From the NCBI RefSeq assembly GCF_014649115.1, contig NZ_BMSK01000007.1, positions 248,525 to 312,524 on the forward strand: 64,000 nt of DNA, written 5' to 3'. Of the stretch, positions 1-6,980 are shown piece by piece; position 1 is the first letter of the stretch, and every line of letters starts with the position of its first letter. The notes under the pieces are model-generated. The model did no database searches and was not told the origin of the DNA. It saw only the letters and a program-made list of their open reading frames with translations. Made by a program: the position numbers and the translations under genes. The stretch comes from Streptomyces eurythermus (lineage in GTDB: Bacteria; Actinomycetota; Actinomycetes; Streptomycetales; Streptomycetaceae).

Positions 1-474
1 GTGGCCGTCGGGCGACTCCAGCTCCACGCTCAGGCAGTGCGCGACGACCTCGTCACCGGGCTGCCAGGCGTTCACGCCGGGGCCGGTGCGCAGCACCACA
101 CCCGCGAGGTCGGAACCGATGATGTGGTACGGCAGGTCATGGCGCTTGGTCAGCGGCGACAGCCTGCCGTAGCGCTCCAGGAAGGCGAACGTCGACACCG
201 GCTCGAAGATCGAGGTCCACACCGAGTTGTAGTTGACCGAGGAGGCCATCACGGCCACCAGGGCCTCGCCGGGGCCCAGTTCGGGCACCGGCACCTCGTC
301 CAGGTGGATCGACTTGCGCGGGTCCTTGTCGCGGGTCTCAAGGCCCGCGAACATCTCCGTCTCGTCCTTGTGGACGGTGATCGCGCGGTACGACTCGGGC
401 AGCGGCAGGGCGGCGAAGTCGGCGGACGTGGCGTCCTGCGACTGGATCGCGTCCAGGATGTCCTTCACGGTCAC
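1..474 (-). CDS. ccr: Crotonyl-CoA carboxylase/reductase, N-terminal part (cut by window edge)
   Basis: The first 158 residues of crotonyl-CoA carboxylase/reductase are present and the gene runs off the left edge. The enzyme reductively carboxylates crotonyl-CoA with NADPH and CO2 to ethylmalonyl-CoA. It feeds the ethylmalonyl-CoA acetate-assimilation pathway and supplies ethylmalonyl extender units. The visible part is the alcohol-dehydrogenase-like catalytic N domain, with the family stretches SVNYNSVWTSIFEP and YHIIGSDLAGVVLRTG. The GTG at 474 is chosen because GGAGG lies 7 nt upstream; a second GTG at 468 is less well placed. Upstream on the same strand are a TetR regulator and a 3-hydroxyacyl-CoA dehydrogenase, the usual Streptomyces arrangement. 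The leader appears about 235 nt long, counting from the promoter at 716-744. Confidence 0.95.
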   Translation of the reverse strand, partial: MTVKDILDAIQSQDATSADFAALPLPESYRAITVHKDETEMFAGLETRDKDPRKSIHLDEVPVPELGPGEALVAVMASSVNYNSVWTSIFEPVSTFAFLERYGRLSPLTKRHDLPYHIIGSDLAGVVLRTGPGVNAWQPGDEVVAHCLSVELESPDGH

Positions 475-669
475 GGTGTTGCCTCCGGCGGTGAGCGCCC
501 TGAGGGAGGGGCGCCTGAGGGTTCGTCGGTGCTGGGATGCGTGCTGCTGAGGGTGTGGGAAGGGGGTGCCGTCGGTTCGGCGGGGTGGTGCTTCGGCAGC
601 GCTTTGTGGCGCGGGAGGGTGCCTGTGACGCAGGCGTCCGGGCGCGCGGGCCATGAGCCCTCGGGGACA

Positions 670-700
670 GCCGGCGAGCGGGTGATCGCTGCTCGCCGGC
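670..700 (-). promoter_or_regulatory. Hairpin in the ccr leader
   Basis: A perfect 10-bp stem (670-679 with 691-700, GCCGGCGAGC and its complement) encloses an 11-nt loop. It would lie within the first 10-40 nt of the ccr transcript if the promoter at 716-744 is right. It could protect the long leader or act as an attenuator. No U-tract follows, so plain termination is less likely. Confidence 0.45.
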
Positions 701-715
701 CGCCCGGACACCCCC

Positions 716-744
716 AACGTATGACACGCCGTGACAGGTGACAA
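716..744 (-). promoter_or_regulatory. Predicted ccr promoter, TTGTCA-N17-TACGTT
   Basis: On the minus strand the -35 TTGTCA (739-744) and the -10 TACGTT (716-721) are separated by exactly 17 bp, a good match to the vegetative sigma-HrdB pattern. The first palindrome (745-757) abuts the -35 box directly, so a protein bound there could block or help polymerase. The start point would be near 709, giving a leader of about 235 nt before the ccr GTG. Confidence 0.6.
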
Positions 745-757
745 GGCACTGAGTGCC
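745..757. promoter_or_regulatory. Palindromic operator candidate 1, GGCACT-N-AGTGCC
   Basis: This is a perfect 6-1-6 inverted repeat touching the -35 box of the predicted ccr promoter. An equally perfect copy lies at 840-852, centre to centre 95 bp away (about nine helical turns). Two identical palindromes upstream of one promoter suggest a dimeric repressor such as the neighbouring TetR protein. Which protein binds is inference. Confidence 0.5.
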
Positions 758-827
758 AGAAATTGCTCTCAGATGAAATCTTTACGTAACAGATGAGCGA
801 TGATCGATCAACGCTCGGCAAGCGAAA

Positions 828-864
828 CGGGCAGTGGGCGGCACTCAGTGCCACTCACTGCCCG
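828..864. promoter_or_regulatory. Operator candidate 2 nested in a longer inverted repeat
   Basis: The second GGCACT-N-AGTGCC palindrome (840-852) is framed by 9-bp arms CGGGCAGTG (828-836) and its complement (856-864), each separated from the core by 3 nt. The whole element could form a hairpin 3' of the tetR stop codon (912), so it may double as the tetR terminator. The exact match of its core to the site at 745-757 argues for a protein-binding role. Confidence 0.45.
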
Positions 865-911
865 TCTGTCGCGGTCCGGCCGGTTACGGCCGTTGTTTTC
901 CGGCCGCTCCG

Positions 912-1724
912 CTACGACCGTTCCTTCAGCGCCTGTTCGATGGTGCGCATCACCTCGTCGAGCGGGGCGTCGGTGCGGGCCACCGTCACCAGGACCTCGC
1001 CCTGGGCGCCGGAGGCGGCCGCCGGGGTGCGCGGCGTGCTCTCCCGGCCGGCGCCGATGCCGGTGCCGAAGGTCCGGCGGACGATCGCGAACGCGTGGTC
1101 GAGCTGGGCCTCCACGTCCCCCTGGCCGCCCGCCCGCAGCCAGCGTCTGAGCACGTGGTTGTGCGCGGTGACCACGGCCGAGGCGGCGACCTCCGCCAGC
1201 AGCGGGTCGTCGTTGGCGTCGTCGGCGTGCGCGTGCTCGTCGAAGTGGCCGAGCAGATACCGGGTGAACAGGCGCTCGTAGCGGGCCACGGAGGCGATCT
1301 CGGCCTCGCGCAGGGTGGGCACCTCGCGCGTGAGCTTGTAGCGGGCCACCGAGATCTCCGGCGCGGCGGCGTACATCCTCATGACCTCTTTGATGCCCCG
1401 GCACACGGTGTCGAGCGGGTGCTCGTGCGCGGGGGCGGCGTTGAGCACCGCCTCGGCGCGGACCAGCGTGTCGTCGTGGTCCGGGAAGATGGCCTCTTCC
1501 TTGGAGCGGAAGTGGCGGAAGAAGGTGCGCCGGGCGACCCCGGCCGCGGCGGCGATCTCGTCGACGGTGGTGGCCTCGTACCCCTTGGTCGCGAACAGCT
1601 CCATGGCTGCTGCCGCCAGTTCCCGGCGCATTTTGAGCCGCTGGGCGGCGGCGCGACTGCCTGCGGCACTTTCCGGCGCGTCGGGCGTAGCTGGTGTACG
1701 TGAGGACTTGGCGGGCTGGGACAT
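912..1724 (-). CDS. TetR-family transcriptional regulator beside ccr
   Basis: This is a 270-aa DNA-binding regulator. Residues about 35-85 form the TetR helix-turn-helix (ELFATKGYEATTVDEIAAAA, then VARRTFFRHFRSKEEAIF). The C-terminal part is the ligand-binding, dimerising domain. The ATG at 1724 has no Shine-Dalgarno, but a -10-like TACGTT (1731-1736) ends 6 nt before it, so the mRNA is probably leaderless. An in-frame ATG at 1742 is the alternative. The gene sits between hbd and ccr on the same strand, and paired palindromes lie just before ccr. It likely controls acyl-CoA assimilation genes here, with an acyl-CoA as possible ligand; that role is inference. Confidence 0.9.
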   Translation of the reverse strand: MSQPAKSSRTPATPDAPESAAGSRAAAQRLKMRRELAAAAMELFATKGYEATTVDEIAAAAGVARRTFFRHFRSKEEAIFPDHDDTLVRAEAVLNAAPAHEHPLDTVCRGIKEVMRMYAAAPEISVARYKLTREVPTLREAEIASVARYERLFTRYLLGHFDEHAHADDANDDPLLAEVAASAVVTAHNHVLRRWLRAGGQGDVEAQLDHAFAIVRRTFGTGIGAGRESTPRTPAAASGAQGEVLVTVARTDAPLDEVMRTIEQALKERS

Positions 1725-1773
1725 GACCCGAACGTACTGCATGTGCGCACGTTGATGCGCAGGTCCGGGAGGT

Positions 1774-1796
1774 CCCCCGCCCGCCGGGGGCGGGGG
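1774..1796 (-). terminator. GC-rich hairpin after the hydroxyacyl-CoA dehydrogenase gene
   Basis: Perfect 9-bp arms CCCCCGCCC (1774-1782) and GGGCGGGGG (1788-1796) enclose a 5-nt loop. It lies 65 bp past the stop codon of the upstream gene and before the tetR start. There is no U-run, as is common for Streptomyces terminators. Confidence 0.55.
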
Positions 1797-1860
1797 AGCG
1801 GCGGCCGGGTCGAGCAGCCCGCCCCAGTCCGGCTCCGTCCGGAACCAGTCGCCGGCGCCG

Positions 1861-3675
1861 TCAGCGGCGGGCATACTCGCGGAAGCCGCGGCCGGTCTTG
1901 CGGCCGAGGCAGCCCGCGGCCACCAGGTGCTCCAGCAGCGGCGCCGGGGCGAGACCGGGCTCGCGGAACTCGCGGTGCAGCACCTTCTCGATGGCCAGCG
2001 AGACGTCCAGGCCGACCACGTCCAGCAGTTCGAACGGGCCCATCGGGTAGCCGCCGCCCAGCTTCATCGCCGCGTCGATGTCGTCCAGGGACGCGTAGTG
2101 CTCCTGCACCATCTTGACCGCGTTGTTGAGGTACGGGAACAGCAGCGCGTTGACGATGAACCCGGCCCGGTCGCCGCAGTCCACCGCGTGCTTCTTGATC
2201 CGGCCGCAGACCTCGCGCACGGTCGCGTGGACGTCGTCGGCCGTCAGCACCGTGCGGACCACCTCGACCAGCTTCATCGCCGGGGCCGGGTTGAAGAAGT
2301 GCATCCCGATCACGTCCTGCGGGCGCGAGGTGGCGCGGGCGCAGGCGACCACCGGCAGCGAGGAGGTGGTGGTGGCCAGGACCGCGCCCGGCTTGCACAC
2401 CTTGTCCAGCGCCGCGAACAGCTGCCGCTTGACGTCCAGGTCCTCCGCGACCGCCTCCACCGCCAGGTCCACCTCGGCGAAGGCGTCGTAGGAGCCCGCC
2501 GGGACGATCCGCCCCAGGGTCTCGGCGGCGGCCTCGGCGGTCAGCCGGCCCTTGTCGACGGAGCGGGCCAGCGACTTGCCGACGCGCGCCTTGGCCGCCT
2601 GCGCCTTCTCCTCGCTGCGGGCGGCGAGGACCACGTCGTAGCCGGCCTTGGCGAAGACCTCGGCGATGCCGGACGCCATGGTGCCCGAGCCGGCCACGCC
2701 CACGGAGCGCACCGGCCGGCCCCCGGCCCGGCCCTCCCCGGCCGCCGGGGTCAGCGCGTCCGGGACGACCGTCGCGCTGCCCGGCGCCGCGTAGGTGTAG
2801 AAGCCGCGCCCGGCCTTGCGGCCGGTCAGGCCCGCCTCGCTGAGCTGCCCCAGGATGGGGGCGGGCGCGTGCAGCCGGTCCCGGGACTCGGCGTACATGG
2901 CCTCCAGGACCGTCCGCGCGGTGTCGACACCGATCAGGTCCAGCAGGGCGAGCGGGCCCATCGGCAGCCCGCAGCCGAGCCGCATCGCCGCGTCGATGTC
3001 CTCGCGGGAGGCGTACTTCGCCTCGTACATGGCCGCGGCCTGGTTCAGATAGCCGAACAGCAGCCCGTCCGCGACGAAGCCGGGGCGGTCGCCGACGGCC
3101 ACCGGCTCCTTGCCCAGCTCGATCGCCAGGGCGGTGACGGCGGCGACGGCCTGCGGCGCGGTGAGCACCGAGGAGACCACCTCCACCAGCTTCATGGCCG
3201 GCGCCGGGTTGAAGAAGTGCAGGCCGAGCACCCGCTCGGGGCGCGCCGAGCCGGCCGCCAGCCGGGTCACCGACAGCGCGTTGGTGCCGGTCGCCAGGAT
3301 GGTGTCGGGACGGACGATGCCGTCCAGCTCGCCCAGGATCTGCTGCTTGATCTCGTACGACTCCGGGGCCACCTCGATGACCAGGTCCGCGTCGGCCGCC
3401 GCGGTGAGGTCGGTGGCGGTGCGCACCCGGGCCAGCATCCCGGCGCGCTCCTCGTCGGTGAGCCGGCCGCGCCGCACGGCGTGGGCGGTGGCGGCCTCCA
3501 GGGCGGCGAGCGCCCGGGCCGCCTGGTCCTCGCCGACATCGATGCCGATCACCTCGCGGCCGGCCTTCGCCAGGACCTCGGCGATGCCGGTGCCCATGGT
3601 GCCGAGGCCGACGACGGCGACCTTCTTCAGCGGGGACGACGGGGACAGAGGGGTGTCGGACAGGGGAGTGGCCAT
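1861..3675 (-). CDS. Tandem (double) 3-hydroxyacyl-CoA dehydrogenase, FadB2/Hbd type
   Basis: The 604-aa protein oxidises or reduces 3-hydroxyacyl-CoA/3-ketoacyl-CoA with NAD(P), most likely acting on the 3-hydroxybutyryl-CoA step upstream of crotonyl-CoA. It is two complete dehydrogenase units joined head to tail. Each has a Rossmann dinucleotide motif (VGLGTMGTGIAEVLAKAG near residue 20 and VAGSGTMASGIAEVFAKAG near residue 327). Each also has the family stretch GLHFFNPAPAMKLVEVV or GMHFFNPAPAMKLVEVV and a C-terminal GRKxGRGFY/F motif. Single-unit homologues are about 285 aa. Start 3675 has GGAG 7 nt upstream. It lies upstream of tetR and ccr on the same strand, matching use of acetyl units through crotonyl-CoA. 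Confidence 0.92.
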   Translation of the reverse strand: MATPLSDTPLSPSSPLKKVAVVGLGTMGTGIAEVLAKAGREVIGIDVGEDQAARALAALEAATAHAVRRGRLTDEERAGMLARVRTATDLTAAADADLVIEVAPESYEIKQQILGELDGIVRPDTILATGTNALSVTRLAAGSARPERVLGLHFFNPAPAMKLVEVVSSVLTAPQAVAAVTALAIELGKEPVAVGDRPGFVADGLLFGYLNQAAAMYEAKYASREDIDAAMRLGCGLPMGPLALLDLIGVDTARTVLEAMYAESRDRLHAPAPILGQLSEAGLTGRKAGRGFYTYAAPGSATVVPDALTPAAGEGRAGGRPVRSVGVAGSGTMASGIAEVFAKAGYDVVLAARSEEKAQAAKARVGKSLARSVDKGRLTAEAAAETLGRIVPAGSYDAFAEVDLAVEAVAEDLDVKRQLFAALDKVCKPGAVLATTTSSLPVVACARATSRPQDVIGMHFFNPAPAMKLVEVVRTVLTADDVHATVREVCGRIKKHAVDCGDRAGFIVNALLFPYLNNAVKMVQEHYASLDDIDAAMKLGGGYPMGPFELLDVVGLDVSLAIEKVLHREFREPGLAPAPLLEHLVAAGCLGRKTGRGFREYARR

Positions 3676-3717
3676 CGCGGGACTCCAGGAATGAGGGTGA
3701 CGACGAGGAGCGCGCCG

Positions 3718-3790
3718 GATGCGCCGGCGGAGGGCGCACCACGGAGCGGAAGGGAGCGCCGGGTGCGCCGGAGCGCACCACGGAGCCGGA
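3718..3790. repeat. Imperfect tandem duplication in the hbd leader
   Basis: Two units of about 40 bp follow each other. The best-conserved core GCGCACCACGGAGC occurs at 3734-3747 and 3773-3786, preceded in both by a GGRTGCGCCG stretch. The repeat lies 45-115 bp upstream of the hbd start, where the leader or proximal promoter should be. Its role is unknown. Confidence 0.5.
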
Positions 3791-3907
3791 GAAACGCGGG
3801 TGTTGCCGGGCTGCGAGCGCACACGCCCGGTGAGCGCCGCCGGGCCACGGGCGCGTCCACGCCCGCACACGGCGGGGGATCCGACCGGCTCTGTCCCGAA
3901 GCCGGGT

Positions 3908-3933
3908 CGTACCGCGGTACGTACGGCGTACCG
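3908..3933. promoter_or_regulatory. Triple CGTACCG half-site operator candidate
   Basis: CGTACCG (3908-3914) and CGGTACG (3915-3921) form a perfect 14-bp palindrome. A third half-site CGTACCG (3927-3933) forms a second inverted repeat with the middle one across a 5-bp spacer. Such overlapping symmetric sites are typical of TetR-like or other dimeric repressors. The motif differs from the GGCACT palindromes before ccr, so a different protein or mode may be involved. Confidence 0.45.
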
Positions 3934-4110
3934 AACCGACGGAAAAGCTCGCTCGCGACGGCCGCGTCACCAGACCGTCGCCAGCGGAGTGCGAGGGGTA
4001 CTCGCTCGTCTGAGCTTAACCGGCGGGTAACGAGCGCGCCAGCCCCTCGGGGCAATCCTTCCGTGTGAGGTGTCTCCCCCGTCCGCCGCGACCCGCCTAC
4101 GCTGGACCTC

Positions 4111-4692
4111 GTGGACGAAGAGGAGCGCTCGCTCACGGAACGCTTACGGCAGGAGTCGGGCGGCACGGCCGCGTTCGACCGCCTGCTCGCCACCGGGGAC
4201 CACGACGAACTCGCCGAGGTGCTCACCGCCCCCGGACAGCCCCTGTGGGCCAGGGAACTGGCCGCCTTCCGGCTCGGCCGGGCGGGCGACCGGCGCGCCT
4301 TCGAGGCCCTGGTGCTGCTGCTGAACCACCGCGACCCGCCGCGCTGCGCCTCCGCCGCGCACGCCCTCGCCCGCCTCGGCGACCCCCGCACCGCCCGGGC
4401 CGCCGCCGCCCTCGCCACCAACGAACTGCGCGTCGCCTACGCCCTGCACCCGGTACGTCTCCTGGTCGCCCTGCGCGCCCCGGAGGCCGTGCCCGCGCTG
4501 ATCACCACCCTGGAGCGGCGGCTCGGCCCGCACGACCCCTACCGGAAGGTCGCCCTCGCCTGTGTGGAGGGCCTGGGCACGCTCGGCGACGACCGCGCCC
4601 GGCGGGTGCTGAACGAGGCGCTGGCGCACCCCGCGCTCGCCGAGGCGGCGGTGCGCGCGCTGGCCCGGCTCCCGCAGCAGCGGCCCGCCTGA
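4111..4692 (+). CDS. HEAT-repeat protein with a TTA codon
   Basis: This is a 193-aa soluble alpha-helical repeat protein. Residues about 45-190 show HEAT-type units (LWARELAAFRLGRAGDRRAF, CASAAHALARLGDPRTA, ALACVEGLGTLGDDRARRVL, LAEAAVRALARL), as in phycobilisome-lyase-like HEAT adapters. It probably binds another protein; the partner is unknown. The GTG at 4111 follows a -10-like TACGCT by 7 nt and has no ribosome site, so translation is probably leaderless. Codon 12 (4144-4146) is TTA, the rare leucine codon read by bldA tRNA in Streptomyces and the only one I found in the window. Synthesis may therefore depend on developmental stage. It converges with the GNAT gene. Confidence 0.82.
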   Translation: MDEEERSLTERLRQESGGTAAFDRLLATGDHDELAEVLTAPGQPLWARELAAFRLGRAGDRRAFEALVLLLNHRDPPRCASAAHALARLGDPRTARAAAALATNELRVAYALHPVRLLVALRAPEAVPALITTLERRLGPHDPYRKVALACVEGLGTLGDDRARRVLNEALAHPALAEAAVRALARLPQQRPA

Positions 4693-4699
4693 CGCCCGG

Positions 4700-5224
4700 T
4701 CAAACGGCCGGGCCGAGCACGTACCGCACCTCGGGCACGGGCACGCCGTCCGCCTCGAAGGGCTCCTCCGCGCCGTCGGCCCGGAACCCGGCGCGCTCGT
4801 AGAAGCGGCGCGCGGGCGCGTTGCCCTTGAGCACCCACAGCAGCAGGCGCGCGCCGGCCGGGCACCGCCCGGCCGCCGCGGCCAGCAGCGCCTGTCCGAT
4901 TCCGCGCCCGAGGTGGGCCGGATCGACGTAGATCGCGTACAGCTCGGCGTCCGCCGTGCGCGTCTCCCCGTCGCGGTACGGCCCGACCGCCGCCCACCCG
5001 AGCACCCGGCCGTCCCGCTCGGCGACCAGGTTCACCACTTCTCCGTCGCCGCGCGCGAACCGCTCCCGCCGCCGCTCGGCGTCCGCCGCCACGTCGAGCC
5101 GGTCCAGATACGGCTGCGGCACGAGCGCCCGGTAGGCGTGCTGCCAGCCGCGCACGCGGATCTCCGAGACGCGGTCGCAGTCGGCGAGGGTCATCGGGCG
5201 GATGCGTGTATACGGCTCGTCCAT
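4700..5224 (-). CDS. GNAT-family N-acetyltransferase
   Basis: A 174-aa acetyltransferase that would move the acetyl group of acetyl-CoA to an amine; the substrate is unknown. The acetyl-CoA binding motif A is seen as LYAIYVDPAHLGRGIGQALL around residues 90-110 (pattern R/Q-x-x-G-x-G/A). The motif B region NAPARRFYERAGFRADG lies around 135-150. It is close to the usual single-domain GNAT length. Only 7 bases separate its stop codon from that of the convergent HEAT gene, and it is transcribed alone or with a downstream neighbour on its own strand. Confidence 0.88.
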   Translation of the reverse strand: MDEPYTRIRPMTLADCDRVSEIRVRGWQHAYRALVPQPYLDRLDVAADAERRRERFARGDGEVVNLVAERDGRVLGWAAVGPYRDGETRTADAELYAIYVDPAHLGRGIGQALLAAAAGRCPAGARLLLWVLKGNAPARRFYERAGFRADGAEEPFEADGVPVPEVRYVLGPAV

Positions 5225-5282
5225 GACGGAACCCTAGGGGCGGACACCGGGTGACGGCCGGGAATTTCGGCGCTCCTCCGCG

Positions 5283-6833
5283 CTACCGGCGGACACCCAG
5301 CAGGCCGTGCAGGACCGCACCCCGGGAGACCGCCGCCGACTTCGCCGACAGCGGCTCGGGCTCCGGCGACCTGGGGCAGACCGCGTCGGCCGGGCCCGTG
5401 CCGCGCGGCACCGTGCCGTCGGCCAGATACGCGGCCAGATACCGGTCCAGGCAGGCGTTGCCGCTCAGCGTGATGCCGTGGTTGCCGCCGCCCTGCTCGA
5501 CCACCAGGCTGGAGCGGGCCAGCAGCCGGTGCACCGCGACCCCGCCGGCGTACGGGGTGGCCGCGTCGCCGGTCGCCTGGAAGAGCAGCGCGGGCGGCAG
5601 CGCGTCCCCCGCGATGTCCACCGGCCGCAGCGGAGCCACCGGCCAGAACGCGCACGGCGCGTTGTACCAGGCGTTGTTCCAGGCCATCACCGGCGCCTTC
5701 GCGTGCGCCGCCCAGGTGTCCGCCCGCCACCGGTGCCAGTCGCGCGGCCAGGGGGCGTCCCGGCACTGCACCGCCGTGTAGACGCTGTAGCCGTTGTCGC
5801 CCTCGGCGTCCACGGCGGCGAGCCTGTCGTACGCGGCCAGCAGCGGCCCGGTGTCCCCCCGGTGCGCGTAGGCCGCGAACGCCTCGGCGAGGTGCGGCCA
5901 GTAGCCGTCGTAGTAGCCGCCGGGCGTGAAGGTGTCCTCCAGCTCCGCCGCGCCCACCCGGCCCCCGGCGGGCCCGCGCGCCAGCGCCGCCCGCATCGCG
6001 TACCAGCGGGCCTCGATCCGCGCGGGGGCCGTGCCGAGCCCGTAGTGCGCGTCGTGCCGGGCGATCCAGGCCATCAGCGCGCGGTGGCGGTCGTCGAAGG
6101 CGTGGTCCTGGGCGAGGTTGTCCTCGTACCAGACGCCGGCCGGGTCGACGATCGAGTCCAGCACCAGCCGGTGCACCCGCCCGGGATACAGCTTCGCGTA
6201 CACCGCGCCCAGATAGGTGCCGTAGGAGTAGCCGAAGTAGCTGATCCGGGGCGCGCCGAGGGCCCGGCGGACCACCTCCAGGTCCCGGGCCGCGCTCACC
6301 GTGTCCAGGTACGGCAGCACGTCCGCGTACCTGCGGCCGCAGGCCTCGGCGAAGGAGCGCGCGCGGTCGAGGTTCGCCCGCTCCAGCGCGGGGGTGGCCG
6401 GGACGGAGTCCGGGCGGGGGGCGGCGAAGTGGCCGGGCGCACAGGTCAGGGCGGGCGTGCTGCGGCCGACCCCGCGCGGGTCGAAGCCGATGACGTCGTA
6501 GCGGGCCGCCACGCTCCTCGGCAGCGCCGAGGCGACGAACCCGGCCAGCTCCAGCCCGCTGCCGCCGGGGCCGCCGGGGTTGACCAGCAGCGGGCCCTCG
6601 GAGGTCCGGGCGGTGTGCGGGACGCGGGTCAGGGCGAGCGTGATCCGCCGGCCCGCCGGGTCGGCGTGGTCCAGCGGCACCCGCACCGAGGCGCACTGGA
6701 GCGTGGGGTGGTCGTGGGTGGCGCACGCCGTCCAGACGGGCGCGGGGGCGGTGGCCGCCCGGGCGGGGGCGGCGGTGAGCGAGCCCGCCACCACGGCGGC
6801 GACCGCGCCCAGCGCGGCTGCGCGTGTTCTCAT
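5283..6833 (-). CDS. Secreted alpha/beta-hydrolase, tripeptidyl aminopeptidase type (S33)
   Basis: A 516-aa exported peptidase of the SlpD/Tap type that removes short peptides from extracellular proteins. Residues 1-27 form a signal peptide ending in ARAA. The oxyanion region PGGPGGSG lies near residue 85, the nucleophile elbow GYSYG near 202, the acid region ATGDAATPYAGG near 430 and the histidine motif GGGNHG near 465. The C-terminal TAP-like region carries a cysteine (GNACLDRYL), as in this family. Start 6833 has GGAGG 6 nt upstream. No pro-lipoprotein cysteine is seen, so the protein is probably secreted free. It is flanked by an unrelated GNAT and a radical SAM gene on the same strand. 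Confidence 0.92.
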   Translation of the reverse strand: MRTRAAALGAVAAVVAGSLTAAPARAATAPAPVWTACATHDHPTLQCASVRVPLDHADPAGRRITLALTRVPHTARTSEGPLLVNPGGPGGSGLELAGFVASALPRSVAARYDVIGFDPRGVGRSTPALTCAPGHFAAPRPDSVPATPALERANLDRARSFAEACGRRYADVLPYLDTVSAARDLEVVRRALGAPRISYFGYSYGTYLGAVYAKLYPGRVHRLVLDSIVDPAGVWYEDNLAQDHAFDDRHRALMAWIARHDAHYGLGTAPARIEARWYAMRAALARGPAGGRVGAAELEDTFTPGGYYDGYWPHLAEAFAAYAHRGDTGPLLAAYDRLAAVDAEGDNGYSVYTAVQCRDAPWPRDWHRWRADTWAAHAKAPVMAWNNAWYNAPCAFWPVAPLRPVDIAGDALPPALLFQATGDAATPYAGGVAVHRLLARSSLVVEQGGGNHGITLSGNACLDRYLAAYLADGTVPRGTGPADAVCPRSPEPEPLSAKSAAVSRGAVLHGLLGVRR

Positions 6834-6980
6834 ACGGGTCCTCCCGGGACGCGGGGACGCGGCGGACCGTGCGGCACGGTTCCGCCCGGATCGTCCCGGC
6901 GCCGGGGCTTCGGAGAACCCGGCTTCGCGATACTTGACCCGATCGGGCCGCGGGATGCCCCTGAACGCGCCCCGGCCCGC

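Larger units (their letters stand above)
475..911. promoter_or_regulatory. Intergenic control region between tetR and ccr
   Basis: This 437-base gap holds no convincing gene; overlapping frames are shadows. It contains the ccr promoter (716-744), two copies of a 6-1-6 palindrome (745-757 and 840-852), a 10-bp leader hairpin (670-700) and a long imperfect inverted repeat around the second palindrome (828-864). All are listed separately. The amount of symmetry suggests ccr is tightly controlled here. The divergently named TetR gene just upstream on the same strand is the obvious candidate regulator, by inference only. Confidence 0.7.
3676..4110. promoter_or_regulatory. Divergent intergenic region between hbd and the HEAT gene
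   Basis: This 435-base gap has no credible gene. It contains an imperfect tandem duplication close to hbd (3718-3790), a cluster of three CGTACCG half-sites (3908-3933) and, at the far end, a -10-like TACGCT (4098-4103) 7 nt before the HEAT gene. The central part is GC-rich sequence in which I see no other clear signal. Confidence 0.6.

Noticed and set aside
1927..4068. A 713-codon open frame on the plus strand opposite the hydroxyacyl-CoA dehydrogenase gene
   Set aside because: It is the antisense shadow of the GC-rich hbd gene, has no ribosome site and its translation shows no family features, only Arg/Gly/His-rich composition.
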